DNA from: Streptomyces sp. CG1
GTDB taxonomy: Bacteria > Actinomycetota > Actinomycetes > Streptomycetales > Streptomycetaceae
Assembly: GCF_041080625.1 (NCBI RefSeq)
Contig: NZ_CP163518.1
Span: 2,666,001 to 2,730,000 of the forward strand
Direction: 5' to 3'
DNA length: 64,000 nt
In this document: positions 18,298 through 28,340 of the stretch, piece after piece
How positions within the stretch are numbered: the stretch's first letter is position 1
How the letters are laid out: every line of letters begins with the position of its first letter
Notes under the pieces: model-generated
The model's input: the letters and a program-made list of their open reading frames with translations, nothing else
Told to the model about the DNA's origin: nothing
Databases searched by the model: none
Translations under genes and position numbers: made by a program

Positions 18298-18672
18298 ATG
18301 CAGACCTTACGCATCAAGACATCTTCATTGCCGCTGCTCGCAGGGGCCGGGACCGCCGTCGCGGCGGTCGGCGCGCTGCTCGCTCTCATCGACTCGGCCT
18401 CTCCGCTGCGCGGTCCGTGCACCTTCTTCTTCCTGCTCGCGGCGCCGGCCGTGGCCATCGCCGCGGCGCTGCGCGGGCTGGATCCCTTCGGCCGGGCGCT
18501 CTGCGCGCTTGCGGGCTCAGCCGTCGTCAACATGCTGGTGACCCAGGGGATGCTCGCGGTCCACCACTGGTCGGTCCGCGGCGGGGTGGTCGCGGTGACC
18601 GTGCTGAGTGTGCTGCTCCTGCTTCTCGTGTCACTCCGGGAACAAATTTCCGGAAAACGCACACAACACTGA
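18298..18672 (+). CDS. Small integral membrane protein
   Basis: A 124-residue protein with four hydrophobic segments (about 10-32, 41-60, 67-85, 93-115) and a basic C-terminal tail REQISGKRTQH. It starts at ATG 18298 behind GGGGGG about ten bases away. No family is recognised. It precedes the exopolysaccharide-type gene set by 438 bp on the same strand and may or may not belong to it. Confidence 0.6.
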   Translation: MQTLRIKTSSLPLLAGAGTAVAAVGALLALIDSASPLRGPCTFFFLLAAPAVAIAAALRGLDPFGRALCALAGSAVVNMLVTQGMLAVHHWSVRGGVVAVTVLSVLLLLLVSLREQISGKRTQH

Positions 18673-19110
18673 GCAAGACCGGCCAAAGTTGTGTAACGGC
18701 CAAACCAACAAAAGCGTGAGGCAGCCTTCCAGGGCTTGCCTTTCGGGTTCAATCGTCAATACCGTCATACAACTCACCCGCACCGGCACGTCGGCACACG
18801 GCTCCAGGGGAGGGCTCAGGGCCACGACGTTCACCGGCGCGGGGCGCGGTAGGGGGGTGCCGTGCTCGGTGACCGCAACTGTGACCGAGCCGTGCCGCGC
18901 GACCGGCTGCCGTTTTTCTCCGGCAGACCGGCCAGCTTTGCCAGCTCGTCTGCGGGTACGGAGATCAATTCGCCGGAGATCGATTCAGCAGGGATCGAAC
19001 CACCGGCGATCAATTCGCCGTGCCGAAGATGAGAAACCCCCCTTTCGAACCGGACACAGAGCCGGGCCGCCCGGGGGTGGGCGGTCCACCGGACGAGAGG
19101 GAAAAGACTC
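18673..19110. other. Long leader region before the glycosyltransferase operon
   Basis: No convincing gene. GATCAATTCGCCG occurs at 18963-18975 and again at 19008-19020. The second copy lies inside CGGCGA-TCAAT-TCGCCG, an inverted repeat with 6-bp arms (19004-19020), about 90 bp before the first glycosyltransferase start. It could be a regulator site. A 60-codon minus-strand frame here has no ribosome site. Confidence 0.35.
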
Positions 19111-19935
19111 GTGAGTTCCGTTCTGCGACCGCCCAGTTCAGGGCAACAAGATCCGTCGATCGCCGCGCACTATCGGCCGATCTCCTCTCACCTGGCGATC
19201 ACTCCGCCGGTGAGCGTGGTGATTCCCGCCATGAATGAGGCGGAGAATCTTCCGTACGTCTTCAAGACACTTCCGGATTGGATACACGAAGTCGTTCTGG
19301 TGGACGGCAATTCCACCGACGACACCGTCGAAGTCGCCCGTTCCCTGTGGCCGGGCGTCAAGGTCGTCGAACAGCACGGCAAGGGCAAAGGGGATGCCCT
19401 GATCACCGGGTTCGAGGCCTGCAGCGGCGACATCATCGTCATGGTCGACGCGGACGGCTCGGCCGACGGCGGCGAGATCGTCAGCTACGTCTCCGCGCTG
19501 GTCTCCGGCGCCGACTTCGCCAAGGGCTCACGCTTCGCCAACGGCGGCGGCACCGACGACATGACCTTCATCCGCAAGCTCGGCAACTGGGCGCTGTGCA
19601 CGGTCGTCAACCGCAAGTTCGGCGCCCGCTACACCGACCTGTGCTACGGCTACAACGCGTTCTGGCGGCACTGCCTGGACAAGATCGACCTCGACTGCAC
19701 CGGCTTCGAGGTCGAGACGCTGATGAACATCAGAGTGGTCAAGGCCGGTCTGAAGGTCCAGGAGATCCCGAGCCACGAGTACCTGCGCATCCACGGCACC
19801 AGCAATCTGCGGGCCGTGCGCGACGGGTTCCGGGTGCTGAAGGTCATCCTCAAGGAGCGCTCCAACCGGCGCGAACTGCGCCGCCAGGAACAGCACTCGC
19901 CGATGCTCGACACGGTCCGGGGAGAGCTGTCTTGA
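19111..19935 (+). CDS. Family 2 glycosyltransferase, dolichyl-phosphate-mannose-synthase-like
   Basis: A 274-residue cytosolic enzyme. VSVVIPAMNEAENL begins the GT-A fold at about residue 31, VLVDGNSTDDT follows, and VMVDADGSADGG carries the metal-binding Asp-x-Asp. There is no membrane segment, so it acts on the inner membrane face and passes sugar from a nucleotide donor to a lipid carrier or glycan. GTG 19111 follows AGAGGG. The next gene overlaps it by TTGA. It opens a four-gene operon for a surface polysaccharide. Confidence 0.88.
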   Translation: MSSVLRPPSSGQQDPSIAAHYRPISSHLAITPPVSVVIPAMNEAENLPYVFKTLPDWIHEVVLVDGNSTDDTVEVARSLWPGVKVVEQHGKGKGDALITGFEACSGDIIVMVDADGSADGGEIVSYVSALVSGADFAKGSRFANGGGTDDMTFIRKLGNWALCTVVNRKFGARYTDLCYGYNAFWRHCLDKIDLDCTGFEVETLMNIRVVKAGLKVQEIPSHEYLRIHGTSNLRAVRDGFRVLKVILKERSNRRELRRQEQHSPMLDTVRGELS

Positions 19936-20951
19936 CAGATCCCGGCATCTCCGTCGTGATCTGCGTGTACACCGAGGACCGCTGGGAGGACATCCTCGCG
20001 GCGGTCTCCTCGGTGCGCGCGCAGTCGTATCCGGCGCTGGAGACGCTCCTGGTCGTGGACCACAACCCGGCCCTGAGGGACCGGCTGGCCCGCGAGTACA
20101 AGGAGACCGAGGGCGTCCGGGTGCTGGACAACGCGGGCCCGCGCGGCCTGTCCGCCGGCCGCAACACCGGCATCGCCGCCTCGCACGGCGAGGTCATCGC
20201 CTTCCTGGACGACGACGCCGTGGCCGAACGCGACTGGCTGCGCCGCTTCGCCGAGGGGTACGCCGACCCGCGCGTCATGGCGGTCGGCGGCCGTACCGAA
20301 CCCGTCTGGGCGTCGGGCCGGCGCCCGGCGTGGTTCCCGGAGGAGTTCGACTGGGTGGTGGGCTGCACCTACAGGGGGCTGCCGCCGGGCCGGGTCCGGG
20401 TCCGCAATGTGCTCGGAGGAAACGCTTCCTTCCGGCGTACGGCGTTCGACGCGGCGGGCGGCTTCGCGACCGGCATCGGCCGCGACGGCGACCGCCGTCC
20501 GCTGGGCTGCGAGGAGACGGAGCTGTGCATCCGGCTCACCCGGGCCCGCCCCGACGCCGTCCTGCTCATCGACGACCGCGCGGTCATCCACCACCGGGTG
20601 CCCGCACCCCGGGAGCACTTCGCCTACTTCCGCACCCGCACCTACGCCGAGGGCCTGTCCAAGGCGCTGGTCGCCCGCAGCGTGGGGGCCGGCCAGGGGC
20701 TGGAGTCCGAACGCCGGTACACCACAAGGGTGTTGCCCGCAGGGGTCGCCCGTGGCCTGCGCGATGCCCTGCTGGCCCGGCCTGGCGGCGCGGGCCGCGC
20801 GGGCGCGATCGTCGCCGGGGTGCTCACCGCGGCGGGCGGCTACGTGGTGGGCAGCGTGCGGGCCCGGCGCAGCGGTACGACGTTCTCGTCGGCGCCGATC
20901 CCGGAGAGCACCGAGGCCCGCACCGGTTCCGAAGGGGGCACCCATGAGTGA
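19932..20951 (+). CDS. Family 2 glycosyltransferase
   Basis: A 339-residue GT-A enzyme. It starts at a TTG overlapping the previous stop (GGGGAGAG upstream). The domain runs ISVVICVYTEDRWEDI, GLSAGRNTGIAASHGEV, FLDDDA (metal site), then an ED-type acceptor motif at GCEETELCIRL. The last 70 residues include a weak hydrophobic segment (about 290-312) that may hold it to the membrane. It is coupled on both sides, overlapping the next gene by 8 bp. Donor and acceptor sugars are unknown. Confidence 0.88.
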   Translation: MTDPGISVVICVYTEDRWEDILAAVSSVRAQSYPALETLLVVDHNPALRDRLAREYKETEGVRVLDNAGPRGLSAGRNTGIAASHGEVIAFLDDDAVAERDWLRRFAEGYADPRVMAVGGRTEPVWASGRRPAWFPEEFDWVVGCTYRGLPPGRVRVRNVLGGNASFRRTAFDAAGGFATGIGRDGDRRPLGCEETELCIRLTRARPDAVLLIDDRAVIHHRVPAPREHFAYFRTRTYAEGLSKALVARSVGAGQGLESERRYTTRVLPAGVARGLRDALLARPGGAGRAGAIVAGVLTAAGGYVVGSVRARRSGTTFSSAPIPESTEARTGSEGGTHE

Positions 20952-21744
20952 GACGCCCGTCCCCATCCTCATGTACCACTCCGTGGCCACCGCGCCCAAC
21001 GACGCCACCCGCGCCCTGTCGGTCGCGCCGGAGGCGTTCGCGGAGCAGATGGCGCTCATCGGTGACCTGGGCCTGACCCCGGTCACCACCGCCGACCTCG
21101 CGGGCCGCTGGCGCACCGGCCGCCCGCTGCCCGCCCGACCGGTGCTGATCACCTTCGACGACGGCTACGAGGGCGTGCACCGGCACGCGCTGCCCGTGCT
21201 CGCCAAGCACGGCTTCCCCGCCACGCTGTTCGTCTCCACCGGCTGGATCAGGGGCGCGTACGACACGGGAGGCGGCCTCGACACCATGCTCGACTGGCGG
21301 CAGGTGCGCGAACTGGCTGCCGCCGGTGTCGAGACCGGCGGACACAGCCACACCCACCCGCAACTCGACCAGCTCGACGACGACGCCCTGCGCACGGAGC
21401 TGACCCGCTGCACGGAGATCGTCACGGACGAACTCGGCGCCCGCCCGCTGTCGTTCGCCTATCCCTACGGCTACTCCAGCAGCAGGGTCCGCCAGGCAGT
21501 CCGCGCGGACGGCTACGCCCAGGCGCTCGCCGTCGGCAACGCGCTCGCCCGCCGCCACCAGGGGCCGTACGCGCTCGAACGGGTCACGGTGCGGCGCTCC
21601 ACCGGTGCCGAGGAGTTCGAGCGGCTGCTCCAGGGCCGTGCCGTCGCCCGCACCTTCGCCAGGGACCGTGCCCTCACCAAGGGGTACGCCCTCGTCCGCA
21701 GAGCCCGCCAGGTCCGCCGGAAGGCCATCCGTTCCCGTGTCTGA
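20944..21744 (+). CDS. Polysaccharide deacetylase (NodB-fold, CE4)
   Basis: A 266-residue protein with the CE4 motifs TFDDGYEG (metal Asp, about residue 72) and HSHTHPQL (His-x3-His), plus YPYGYSSS near the end of the fold. It removes acetyl groups from N-acetylated sugars of a polymer. No signal peptide is seen, so it may act on a cytosolic or lipid-linked intermediate, or be exported another way. The ATG at 20944 overlaps the previous gene by 8 bp and its stop overlaps the next gene's GTG. Confidence 0.88.
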   Translation: MSETPVPILMYHSVATAPNDATRALSVAPEAFAEQMALIGDLGLTPVTTADLAGRWRTGRPLPARPVLITFDDGYEGVHRHALPVLAKHGFPATLFVSTGWIRGAYDTGGGLDTMLDWRQVRELAAAGVETGGHSHTHPQLDQLDDDALRTELTRCTEIVTDELGARPLSFAYPYGYSSSRVRQAVRADGYAQALAVGNALARRHQGPYALERVTVRRSTGAEEFERLLQGRAVARTFARDRALTKGYALVRRARQVRRKAIRSRV

Positions 21745-24700
21745 CACGACCACAACAACCGAGGCCGCGACGCCCGACGCCGAGGCGCCCGAGAAGTCCG
21801 GGCGCCGCCTCCGGCTGCCCGGCACGGGCCGGTCCGCCGACGGCAGCCCGCTGTTCCGCAACGCCTACGCGCTGATGCTCAACACGGGTATCAGCGCCGT
21901 CCTCGGGCTCGGCTTCTGGCTGGCCGCGGCGCGCTACTACTCCGAGTCGGCGGTCGGGCAGGGCTCGGCCGCCATCGCCGCGATGAAGTTCCTCGCCGGG
22001 CTGACCGCGGTGACCCTGACCGGTGCCCTGGCCCGCTTCATACCGGTATCCGGGAAACGCACCGGCACGCTCATCTTCCGTACCTACGCGGGCAGTTCAC
22101 TGGTGGTGGCGCTCGCGGCGGGCGTCTTCCTGCTGACCCTGGACACCTGGGGGCCGTCGTACCGGTTCCTGCACGGCACGGTCAACGGGCTCGGCTTCGT
22201 CGTGGCCGTCGTCGCCTGGAACCTGCTCACCCTGCAGGACGGGGTGCTGACCGGGCTGCGCAGCGCGACCTGGGTGCCGGTCGGCAACACCGTGTTCTCG
22301 GCCGTGAAGCTGGCCCTGCTCGTCGCGCTTGCCGTCGCCATCCCGACCGCCGGTGTCTTCGTCTCCTGGGTGGCCGCGATCGCCACCTCGGTGGTGCCGC
22401 TGGGCTGGCTGGTGTTCCGGCGGCTGGTGCCCCGGCACGTCAAGGCGACCGAGGGCCGCGCCCAGCCGCCCGCGCTGAAGCAGGTCGGCCGGTTCCTGGC
22501 CGGGGACTACACCGGCTCGCTGTTCTCGCTCGCCGTGATCTACCTCGTGCCGGTACTCGTCGCCTCGCAGGTCAGCTCCGCCGAGAACGCCTACTTCTAC
22601 ATCGCCACCACCATCGGCGGTACGACCGACCTGCTCGCCATCAACATGGGTGCGTCCCTCACGGTCGAGGGTTCGCACGACCCGGATCGCCTGGCCTCCA
22701 ACACCCGTGCCGCACTGCGGCGGATGGCCCGGATCATGCTGCCGATCGCGGGCCTGCTGATCATCGGCGCGCCCTGGATCCTCGGCGTGTTCGGCGCGGG
22801 CTACGCGGCCGCGGCCACCCCGCTGCTGCGCTGGCTCGCGGTCGGCTCGATGCTGCGGGTCGTCATCGAGACGTACTTCGCGGTGCTGCGGGCCCGCAGC
22901 CGCACCGCCGGACTCGCCCTGTTCCAGGGCGTGTTGTGCGTGCTGACGCTGGGTCTGACCCTGCTGCTCCTGCCCCGGATGGGGCTGACCGGCGCGGGCA
23001 TCGCCGAGGCCGGCAGCCTCGCGGTGATCGCCGCGATCGCCGCGCCACGGCTCTGGAAGACGATCCGGACCGCGCCCGACGCCGCGCCCGACACGGCGGC
23101 GCCCGACGGCGACCTCGCCGACCTGGGGCCGCTCCCCCACTCCCGGCTTCGCTCGAGCGGGGCGACCCCCACCATCCCGTCGTCTCCCCCGGCTCACCGG
23201 CACAGCCCGGCCTGGGCGCTGGACTCCGACACGCTCGCGCTCGGCATCCATGTCGACTTCGACCATGTGGAGCGCCGCCCGGACGTCCGCCCGGGCCCCG
23301 GCACACCGCCCGCCGGTACGCCGGTGCCCCCACCGGAGCACCCACCGGGGCTCCCGGTGAGGCCTCCGGCAGGGCTTCGGGTGGGACTTCCGGTGGAGGA
23401 GAGGGAGCCCGGCAGCGAGGCCTCGCTGGGCCCGGCCGAGGCCGCACTGCTGCGCGAGGCGGAGGCGGCGGAGGTCGACGCACCGTTCACGACGGAGGAA
23501 CTGGACCCGTCCCTGGCCAAGTCCGAAACGCCCTCGCCCCAGCCCGCCGTACCGGACGAAGCCGTGCGCGAACGACCACCGGCACCCGTGTCCCTCCGCC
23601 GGCGGCTGCTGCCCACCCGCTCCGGTGTCGTCCTCGGCTGTCTGCTGATCGCCGCGCTGCTGCTCTACTGGGTGCCCGCGCTGCGGCTCGGCGAGGCCGA
23701 TCTGGACCGGATGGGCGGGCTCGGGCTGATCTCGGTGCTGCCGCTGCCGACCCTTGTCGGAGCGGGGCTGCTGGTGGTCGTCTTCACCGCGCTGCTGTGG
23801 CTGCGCCGCGAGCACCGGGCGCTGCTGCTGCTCACCCTGCTGGCGACGGTTGTATCACTGCACGCGCTGCCGGCCGTGATCGAGGCCGAGCCGCGGTTCC
23901 CGACGGCCTGGCAGCATCTCGGCTTCATCGACTACATCGAGCGCACCGGCTCCGCCGTACCGAACCTGGACGCCCGCTGGAGCTGGCCGGGCTTCTTCGC
24001 GGTGGCCGCGTTCGTCGGCCGGGCCTGCGGGGTCACCGACTTCACGGAGGTCATCCGCTGGTGGCCGACCGCCATCCAACTCGCTTACCTGGCACCGATG
24101 TTCCTGCTCACCCGGTCGCTGCGGGCGAGCTGGCGGGCGAAGTGGACGGGTGTCTGGTTCTTCGTCCTATGCGGCTGGGTCGGCCAGGACTACTTCTCGC
24201 CACAGGGCTTCACCTATCTGCTGTATCTGATGTTCGTGGCGATCCTGCTGGTCTGGTTCCGCCCGCCGCGCGTGATCTGGACGAAGTTCCGTCCGGGCGA
24301 GGCGGAGGTGGAGCCGACGGACCGGCGCCAGCGTGCGGTCCTGCTCCTGGTGCTGATCGGCCTGTACGTGGCGAGCGTGCCCGCGCACCAGCTGACCCCG
24401 TTCATCATGCTCGGCGTGCTCGCGGCACTGGTCCTGCTCGGCCGGTCCGAACCGCGTGGGCTGCCGCTGCTGTGCGCGGTGCTGGTCGCGGTGTGGGTGG
24501 GCTTCATGGCCGAGCCGTACTGGTCCGGGCACTTCAACGACCTGTTCGGCGGGGTCGGCGGGGTCGGCAGCAATGTCTCCACCTCCGTCTCCGGCCGGAT
24601 CCAGGGCGGGAGTTCGACCCACAAACTGGTGCTGTACACCCGGGTGCTGCTGGCCGGCTCGGTGCTGGCGTTCGCCTGCTGGGGCTGGTGGCGGCGCCGC

Positions 24701-25621
24701 TTCCACCGCTACCGCGAACGCTCCCTGCTGGTGCTGACCTTCGTGCCGTTCCTGGGCTTCGGCATGCAGTCGTACGGCGGTGAGATGGCGCTGCGCGTCT
24801 TCATGTTCGCGGTGCCGGGCGCGACCCTGCTCGGCGCCCTCGCCCTCTTCCCGCGCACCGGAGTCACGGCGAAGGAGCGCGAGAAGGACCGGGTGAGCCT
24901 GGCTCCGCTGGCCGCGCTGCTGGCCGGGCTGCTGCTGATGGGCGGCTTCCTGGTGGCCCGCTGGGGCAACGAGCCGTTCGAGCGCACCCGGCCCGGCGAG
25001 GTCGCCGCCATGAACTGGGTGTACGCCCATGACAGGCCGACGGTACGGCTGTTGTGGCTGACCCAGGACACGGTCAACGACGTGACCCCGGCGATGCCGT
25101 GGGGGTCGAAGGACATGGAGCGCGTGTCCTATGTGCCCACTCTGGCCCCGACCGACCCGGTGCTGGTGTCGGGCCTGGTCAAGGCGCTGAAGGACGCGGG
25201 CCCGCACTCGTATCTGATGATCAACCGGAGTCAGGTGACCTATCTGCAGCTGGACGCGGGCTACTCCGTGACCTGGGAGCCCCGGCTGATCGAGCACCTG
25301 GAAGACCGGCAGGAGCTGACGAAGGTCCTGGTCAACGACGACGTCACGGTGTTCGCGCTGCGCAGGCAGCCGGCGGGCGCGGTGCCGAAGCCACACCCGG
25401 GGCCGATCGGGCCGCAGGTGACCTGGACCCCGTGGTCGGTGGTCGGCGCGCTGTCCGCCGTCCTCCTGGTCCTGCTGCTGGCGGCGCGGGAGGTCGTGCG
25501 GGTCGCGGCGCGGCCGGGGGTGCGCCAACTGCGGCTGCTGCAGGGCACGTTCTGGTTCGCGCTGCCGCTGCTGGCGGTGGTGCTGGCCTCGCTGGTGCAG
25601 CGGTTCCTGACCCTGAAGTGA
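21737..25621 (+). CDS. Bifunctional membrane protein: polysaccharide flippase fused to a polymerase/glycosyltransferase-like domain
   Basis: A 1294-residue chain from GTG 21737. Residues about 40-450 have the 12-14 membrane segments and repeats of MOP-superfamily flippases (Wzx-like, AARYYSESAVGQGS near the start). A hydrophilic Pro/Gly/Glu linker of about 170 residues follows. Residues about 620-1290 form a second polytopic unit with a large loop (YIERTGSAVPNLDARWSWPG), similar in layout to Wzy polymerases or GT-C enzymes. One protein could therefore flip and extend a lipid-linked glycan. Coupling by overlap to the deacetylase gene supports a single pathway. Confidence 0.8.
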   Translation: MSDTTTTTEAATPDAEAPEKSGRRLRLPGTGRSADGSPLFRNAYALMLNTGISAVLGLGFWLAAARYYSESAVGQGSAAIAAMKFLAGLTAVTLTGALARFIPVSGKRTGTLIFRTYAGSSLVVALAAGVFLLTLDTWGPSYRFLHGTVNGLGFVVAVVAWNLLTLQDGVLTGLRSATWVPVGNTVFSAVKLALLVALAVAIPTAGVFVSWVAAIATSVVPLGWLVFRRLVPRHVKATEGRAQPPALKQVGRFLAGDYTGSLFSLAVIYLVPVLVASQVSSAENAYFYIATTIGGTTDLLAINMGASLTVEGSHDPDRLASNTRAALRRMARIMLPIAGLLIIGAPWILGVFGAGYAAAATPLLRWLAVGSMLRVVIETYFAVLRARSRTAGLALFQGVLCVLTLGLTLLLLPRMGLTGAGIAEAGSLAVIAAIAAPRLWKTIRTAPDAAPDTAAPDGDLADLGPLPHSRLRSSGATPTIPSSPPAHRHSPAWALDSDTLALGIHVDFDHVERRPDVRPGPGTPPAGTPVPPPEHPPGLPVRPPAGLRVGLPVEEREPGSEASLGPAEAALLREAEAAEVDAPFTTEELDPSLAKSETPSPQPAVPDEAVRERPPAPVSLRRRLLPTRSGVVLGCLLIAALLLYWVPALRLGEADLDRMGGLGLISVLPLPTLVGAGLLVVVFTALLWLRREHRALLLLTLLATVVSLHALPAVIEAEPRFPTAWQHLGFIDYIERTGSAVPNLDARWSWPGFFAVAAFVGRACGVTDFTEVIRWWPTAIQLAYLAPMFLLTRSLRASWRAKWTGVWFFVLCGWVGQDYFSPQGFTYLLYLMFVAILLVWFRPPRVIWTKFRPGEAEVEPTDRRQRAVLLLVLIGLYVASVPAHQLTPFIMLGVLAALVLLGRSEPRGLPLLCAVLVAVWVGFMAEPYWSGHFNDLFGGVGGVGSNVSTSVSGRIQGGSSTHKLVLYTRVLLAGSVLAFACWGWWRRRFHRYRERSLLVLTFVPFLGFGMQSYGGEMALRVFMFAVPGATLLGALALFPRTGVTAKEREKDRVSLAPLAALLAGLLLMGGFLVARWGNEPFERTRPGEVAAMNWVYAHDRPTVRLLWLTQDTVNDVTPAMPWGSKDMERVSYVPTLAPTDPVLVSGLVKALKDAGPHSYLMINRSQVTYLQLDAGYSVTWEPRLIEHLEDRQELTKVLVNDDVTVFALRRQPAGAVPKPHPGPIGPQVTWTPWSVVGALSAVLLVLLLAAREVVRVAARPGVRQLRLLQGTFWFALPLLAVVLASLVQRFLTLK

Positions 25622-25650
25622 CGACGATGAGATGACGGGTGTGGGGTGGC

Positions 25651-27069
25651 TCAGCGGTCGAGCCACTTCACCTCGTACGGCTGCATGCCGAACCGTTTGC
25701 CGTCGACCTGGGCGCTGATCGCCCGGTTCTGTGTGTTGACCACGAGGGCGGTCCTCCCGCTCGCCAGGACACGGAGACTGGGCACGTCGTCGGCCGCGAC
25801 GGACACGTTCTGGTATGCCGTTCCCGGCGGGAACGCCTTGGCGAACCGGGACACCAGGTCGTACATGGGCAGGGCTCTGCCCCCGCCGGAGCCGTCGGTC
25901 GGTGTCCACAGACACCCGGCACAGCCGGAGCCGGTCTTTTCCTCGGGGTTCCAGTAGAAGCCGGAGTCGGCGCCGCCCTTGACCATGGCGATCATGCCGG
26001 TGGCCTGGACGGCGACGCGGTGCGGCTCGGTCCAGCCGGTGCGGTCGCCGTTGCCGTCGCCGGGCTCCACGTAGTACTCGGCCCACCACAGCGACAGGCC
26101 GTGCGTCTGCCGCCGCAGCCACTCGCCGACCGCCGTCAGCTTGTCGGTGGCCGCGAACTCGTTGGGCAGCAGGTCGTCGTCATGGGTGTAGCTGGAGCCG
26201 TCGACGACGGTGAAGTCGGCGCCGGCCTTGTGCGCGTTCCAGTACGAGAAGGCGTCGAGCACCCGCCGGTCCATGGCGCCCCACGGGCCTCTCAGCGCGC
26301 CGGCGGCGTTCTGGTCACGCGGGTCGACGCTGTCCATCACCAGATAAGGCCCGCCGACCATGATGTCCTTGTCGACCTTCTTCAGTGCCTGGTACACGAG
26401 GTTGTACAGCCTGGTGTACCCCTCGTAGTCCCAGCGGGACTCGGCGTCGTTCCAGAAGCCCTTGAACTCGTTCCAGACGATGAAGTGCCTCACGTCCGGA
26501 TAACGGCGGGCGATGGTCGCGGCGAGGTCGGCGAAGTCCTGGTAGTGGCCGGGGGTGGGCGCCTTCTCCAGAGCGGACTGACTCCAGTCCGTGCTGTCGA
26601 CGCCGGCCCTGCCACCCTTCATCCAGTCCGGCGAGCAGCACAGGGTGATCACGGGGGTGGCGCCGGAGGCGCGCATGAAGTCGACACGGCGGTCGAGGGC
26701 ACCGAAGTCGTAATGTCCCATGACCGGTTCGGGATTGTCGGCGCCCCAGCCCATGATGTGCTGGTTCTGCGCCAGCCCTCCGCTCCGGCCGAGCAGCTGT
26801 TCCACGCTCCTCGTGGCCGCGCCGGCGCCTTCGTCGGCGCTGTACTGGGTGTGGGTGAAGCCCCAGCCGACGTACGGCTCCGGTTTCGCGCCCGGGCTCG
26901 CGGGGGTGCCGTGCACCTTGTCGCCGTCGCGTATGGTGCCGGCGGTGCTGGGACCGCCGGTCAGCGTGCCGAACAGGGTCACCGCCAGGGCCAGCACGGC
27001 CGCGCCGACACCGAGCAGGGCGGTGAGCCGCCACCGCCGAGTATCCGAATCCCACCCATGTCGTCCCAT
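25651..27069 (-). CDS. Secreted or membrane-anchored glycoside hydrolase, GH39-like
   Basis: A 472-residue protein with an N-terminal membrane or signal segment (about residues 14-36). The TIM-barrel part contains HFIVWNEFKGFW, whose Asn-Glu pair is the acid/base of clan GH-A, and LSLWWAEYYVE, where a Glu may be the nucleophile. The closest family by eye is GH39 (xylosidase or related). It is convergent with the polysaccharide operon (29-bp gap), so it may trim the same polymer. ATG 27069 has no clear ribosome site. Confidence 0.75.
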   Translation of the reverse strand: MGRHGWDSDTRRWRLTALLGVGAAVLALAVTLFGTLTGGPSTAGTIRDGDKVHGTPASPGAKPEPYVGWGFTHTQYSADEGAGAATRSVEQLLGRSGGLAQNQHIMGWGADNPEPVMGHYDFGALDRRVDFMRASGATPVITLCCSPDWMKGGRAGVDSTDWSQSALEKAPTPGHYQDFADLAATIARRYPDVRHFIVWNEFKGFWNDAESRWDYEGYTRLYNLVYQALKKVDKDIMVGGPYLVMDSVDPRDQNAAGALRGPWGAMDRRVLDAFSYWNAHKAGADFTVVDGSSYTHDDDLLPNEFAATDKLTAVGEWLRRQTHGLSLWWAEYYVEPGDGNGDRTGWTEPHRVAVQATGMIAMVKGGADSGFYWNPEEKTGSGCAGCLWTPTDGSGGGRALPMYDLVSRFAKAFPPGTAYQNVSVAADDVPSLRVLASGRTALVVNTQNRAISAQVDGKRFGMQPYEVKWLDR

Positions 27070-27215
27070 CGAGGACAACGGTAACGGCGGAGGGAGGGCG
27101 TCCGGCGGGTCTTTGGAAGACCTGCCTCCCAGAGGGGGGCGGGGCTGTTTCGATATGCGGCTCCGCCGGAGTGAAATGCCGTGCGCGGAGCGCTTGCGTG
27201 CCCGATCATGGCGGC

Positions 27216-28325
27216 ATGTCTGCGAACCCACACGACGCTCTGCCGATCCGGCTCCACGTCGACGACTCCGACTCGCCGTCCGACGTCGTCGACGCGCTGT
27301 TCCTCGGCCGCTTCGCGACGGGCGAGCAGCCGTACTCGCACGCGGCCAACATCGACCGCGTCCGCTCCGGCGCCACCCTGCTGCCCGACGGCGCCCGCGT
27401 GCTGCGGTTCGCCCGCGACGACGACCGCAGCGCCACCCTCGCCGAGGGCGACGGCTGGACCCTGCTGGTCTCCCGCTGGAACCGCGGCGCGGACGTCACG
27501 GTGACCGCGACCAGCGCCGAGCTGGCCAAGCGGGTCCTCGACCAGGCCACGGACGGCGCGACCGACGAGCCCGAGCCTCAGCCCGAGAACGTGACGATGG
27601 GCTTCTGGTACGTCTCCCCCAGGCGCGGCCCGCACCGCACCACCCGGCAGATCTCCGCCGGCACCTGGGACGAGGTCCGGCCCAACTACACGGCACCGGT
27701 GGCGGACGCCATGGACCGCCTGATGAAGACGACCCCGCAGGACATCGCCGGCCGGCTGCTCCTCCTGCACGGCCCGCCCGGCACCGGCAAGACCTCGGCC
27801 CTGCGCACGCTGGCCCGTTCCTGGCGCGACTGGTGCCAGGTGGACTGCGTCCTGGACCCCGAACGCCTCTTCTCCGACGTCGGTTATCTGATGGACATCG
27901 CGATCGGCGAGGAGGACAGCGCGGGCAAGGGCCGCTGGCGGCTGTTGCTCCTGGAGGACTGCGACGAGCTGATCCGCGGCGAGGCCAAGCACACGGCGGG
28001 CCAGGCCCTGTCCCGGCTGCTCAACCTCACCGACGGCCTGCTCGGCCAGGGCCGCAATGTGCTGGTCGGCGTCACCACCAACGAGGACCTGGAGCGCCTG
28101 CACCCGGCCGTGGTCCGCCCCGGCCGCTGCCTGGCCCGCATCGAGGTGGGCCCGCTGACCCGCCGCGAGGCGGTGAACTGGCTCGGCGCCGAGGCCCACG
28201 GCCGGGAGGATGCCATCGGCCGCGAGGGAGCGACGCTGGCCGAGCTGTTCGCACTGCGCCGGGGCACGACCCCGACCTCGGTGCCGGGGGCGCGGGACGG
28301 CGTGGACGCGGGCCTGTATCTGTAG
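27216..28325 (+). CDS. DUF5925/AAA family ATPase
   Basis: A 369-residue protein. Residues 1-150 are the DUF5925-type N-terminal domain. The AAA core has Walker A GPPGTGKT (about 187-194), Walker B RLLLLEDCDE and a sensor region VGVTTNEDLERLHPAVVRPGR. It probably remodels a protein partner, which is unknown. The start at 27216 gives MSANPHDALPIRLHVDD. The next gene follows 15 bp downstream, so the two may be co-transcribed. Confidence 0.85.
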   Translation: MSANPHDALPIRLHVDDSDSPSDVVDALFLGRFATGEQPYSHAANIDRVRSGATLLPDGARVLRFARDDDRSATLAEGDGWTLLVSRWNRGADVTVTATSAELAKRVLDQATDGATDEPEPQPENVTMGFWYVSPRRGPHRTTRQISAGTWDEVRPNYTAPVADAMDRLMKTTPQDIAGRLLLLHGPPGTGKTSALRTLARSWRDWCQVDCVLDPERLFSDVGYLMDIAIGEEDSAGKGRWRLLLLEDCDELIRGEAKHTAGQALSRLLNLTDGLLGQGRNVLVGVTTNEDLERLHPAVVRPGRCLARIEVGPLTRREAVNWLGAEAHGREDAIGREGATLAELFALRRGTTPTSVPGARDGVDAGLYL

Positions 28326-28340
28326 TGCTTTGATGGTGCT

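Noticed and set aside
18831..19013. 60-codon minus-strand frame
   Set aside because: No ribosome site and built from the GATCAATTCGCCG repeats.
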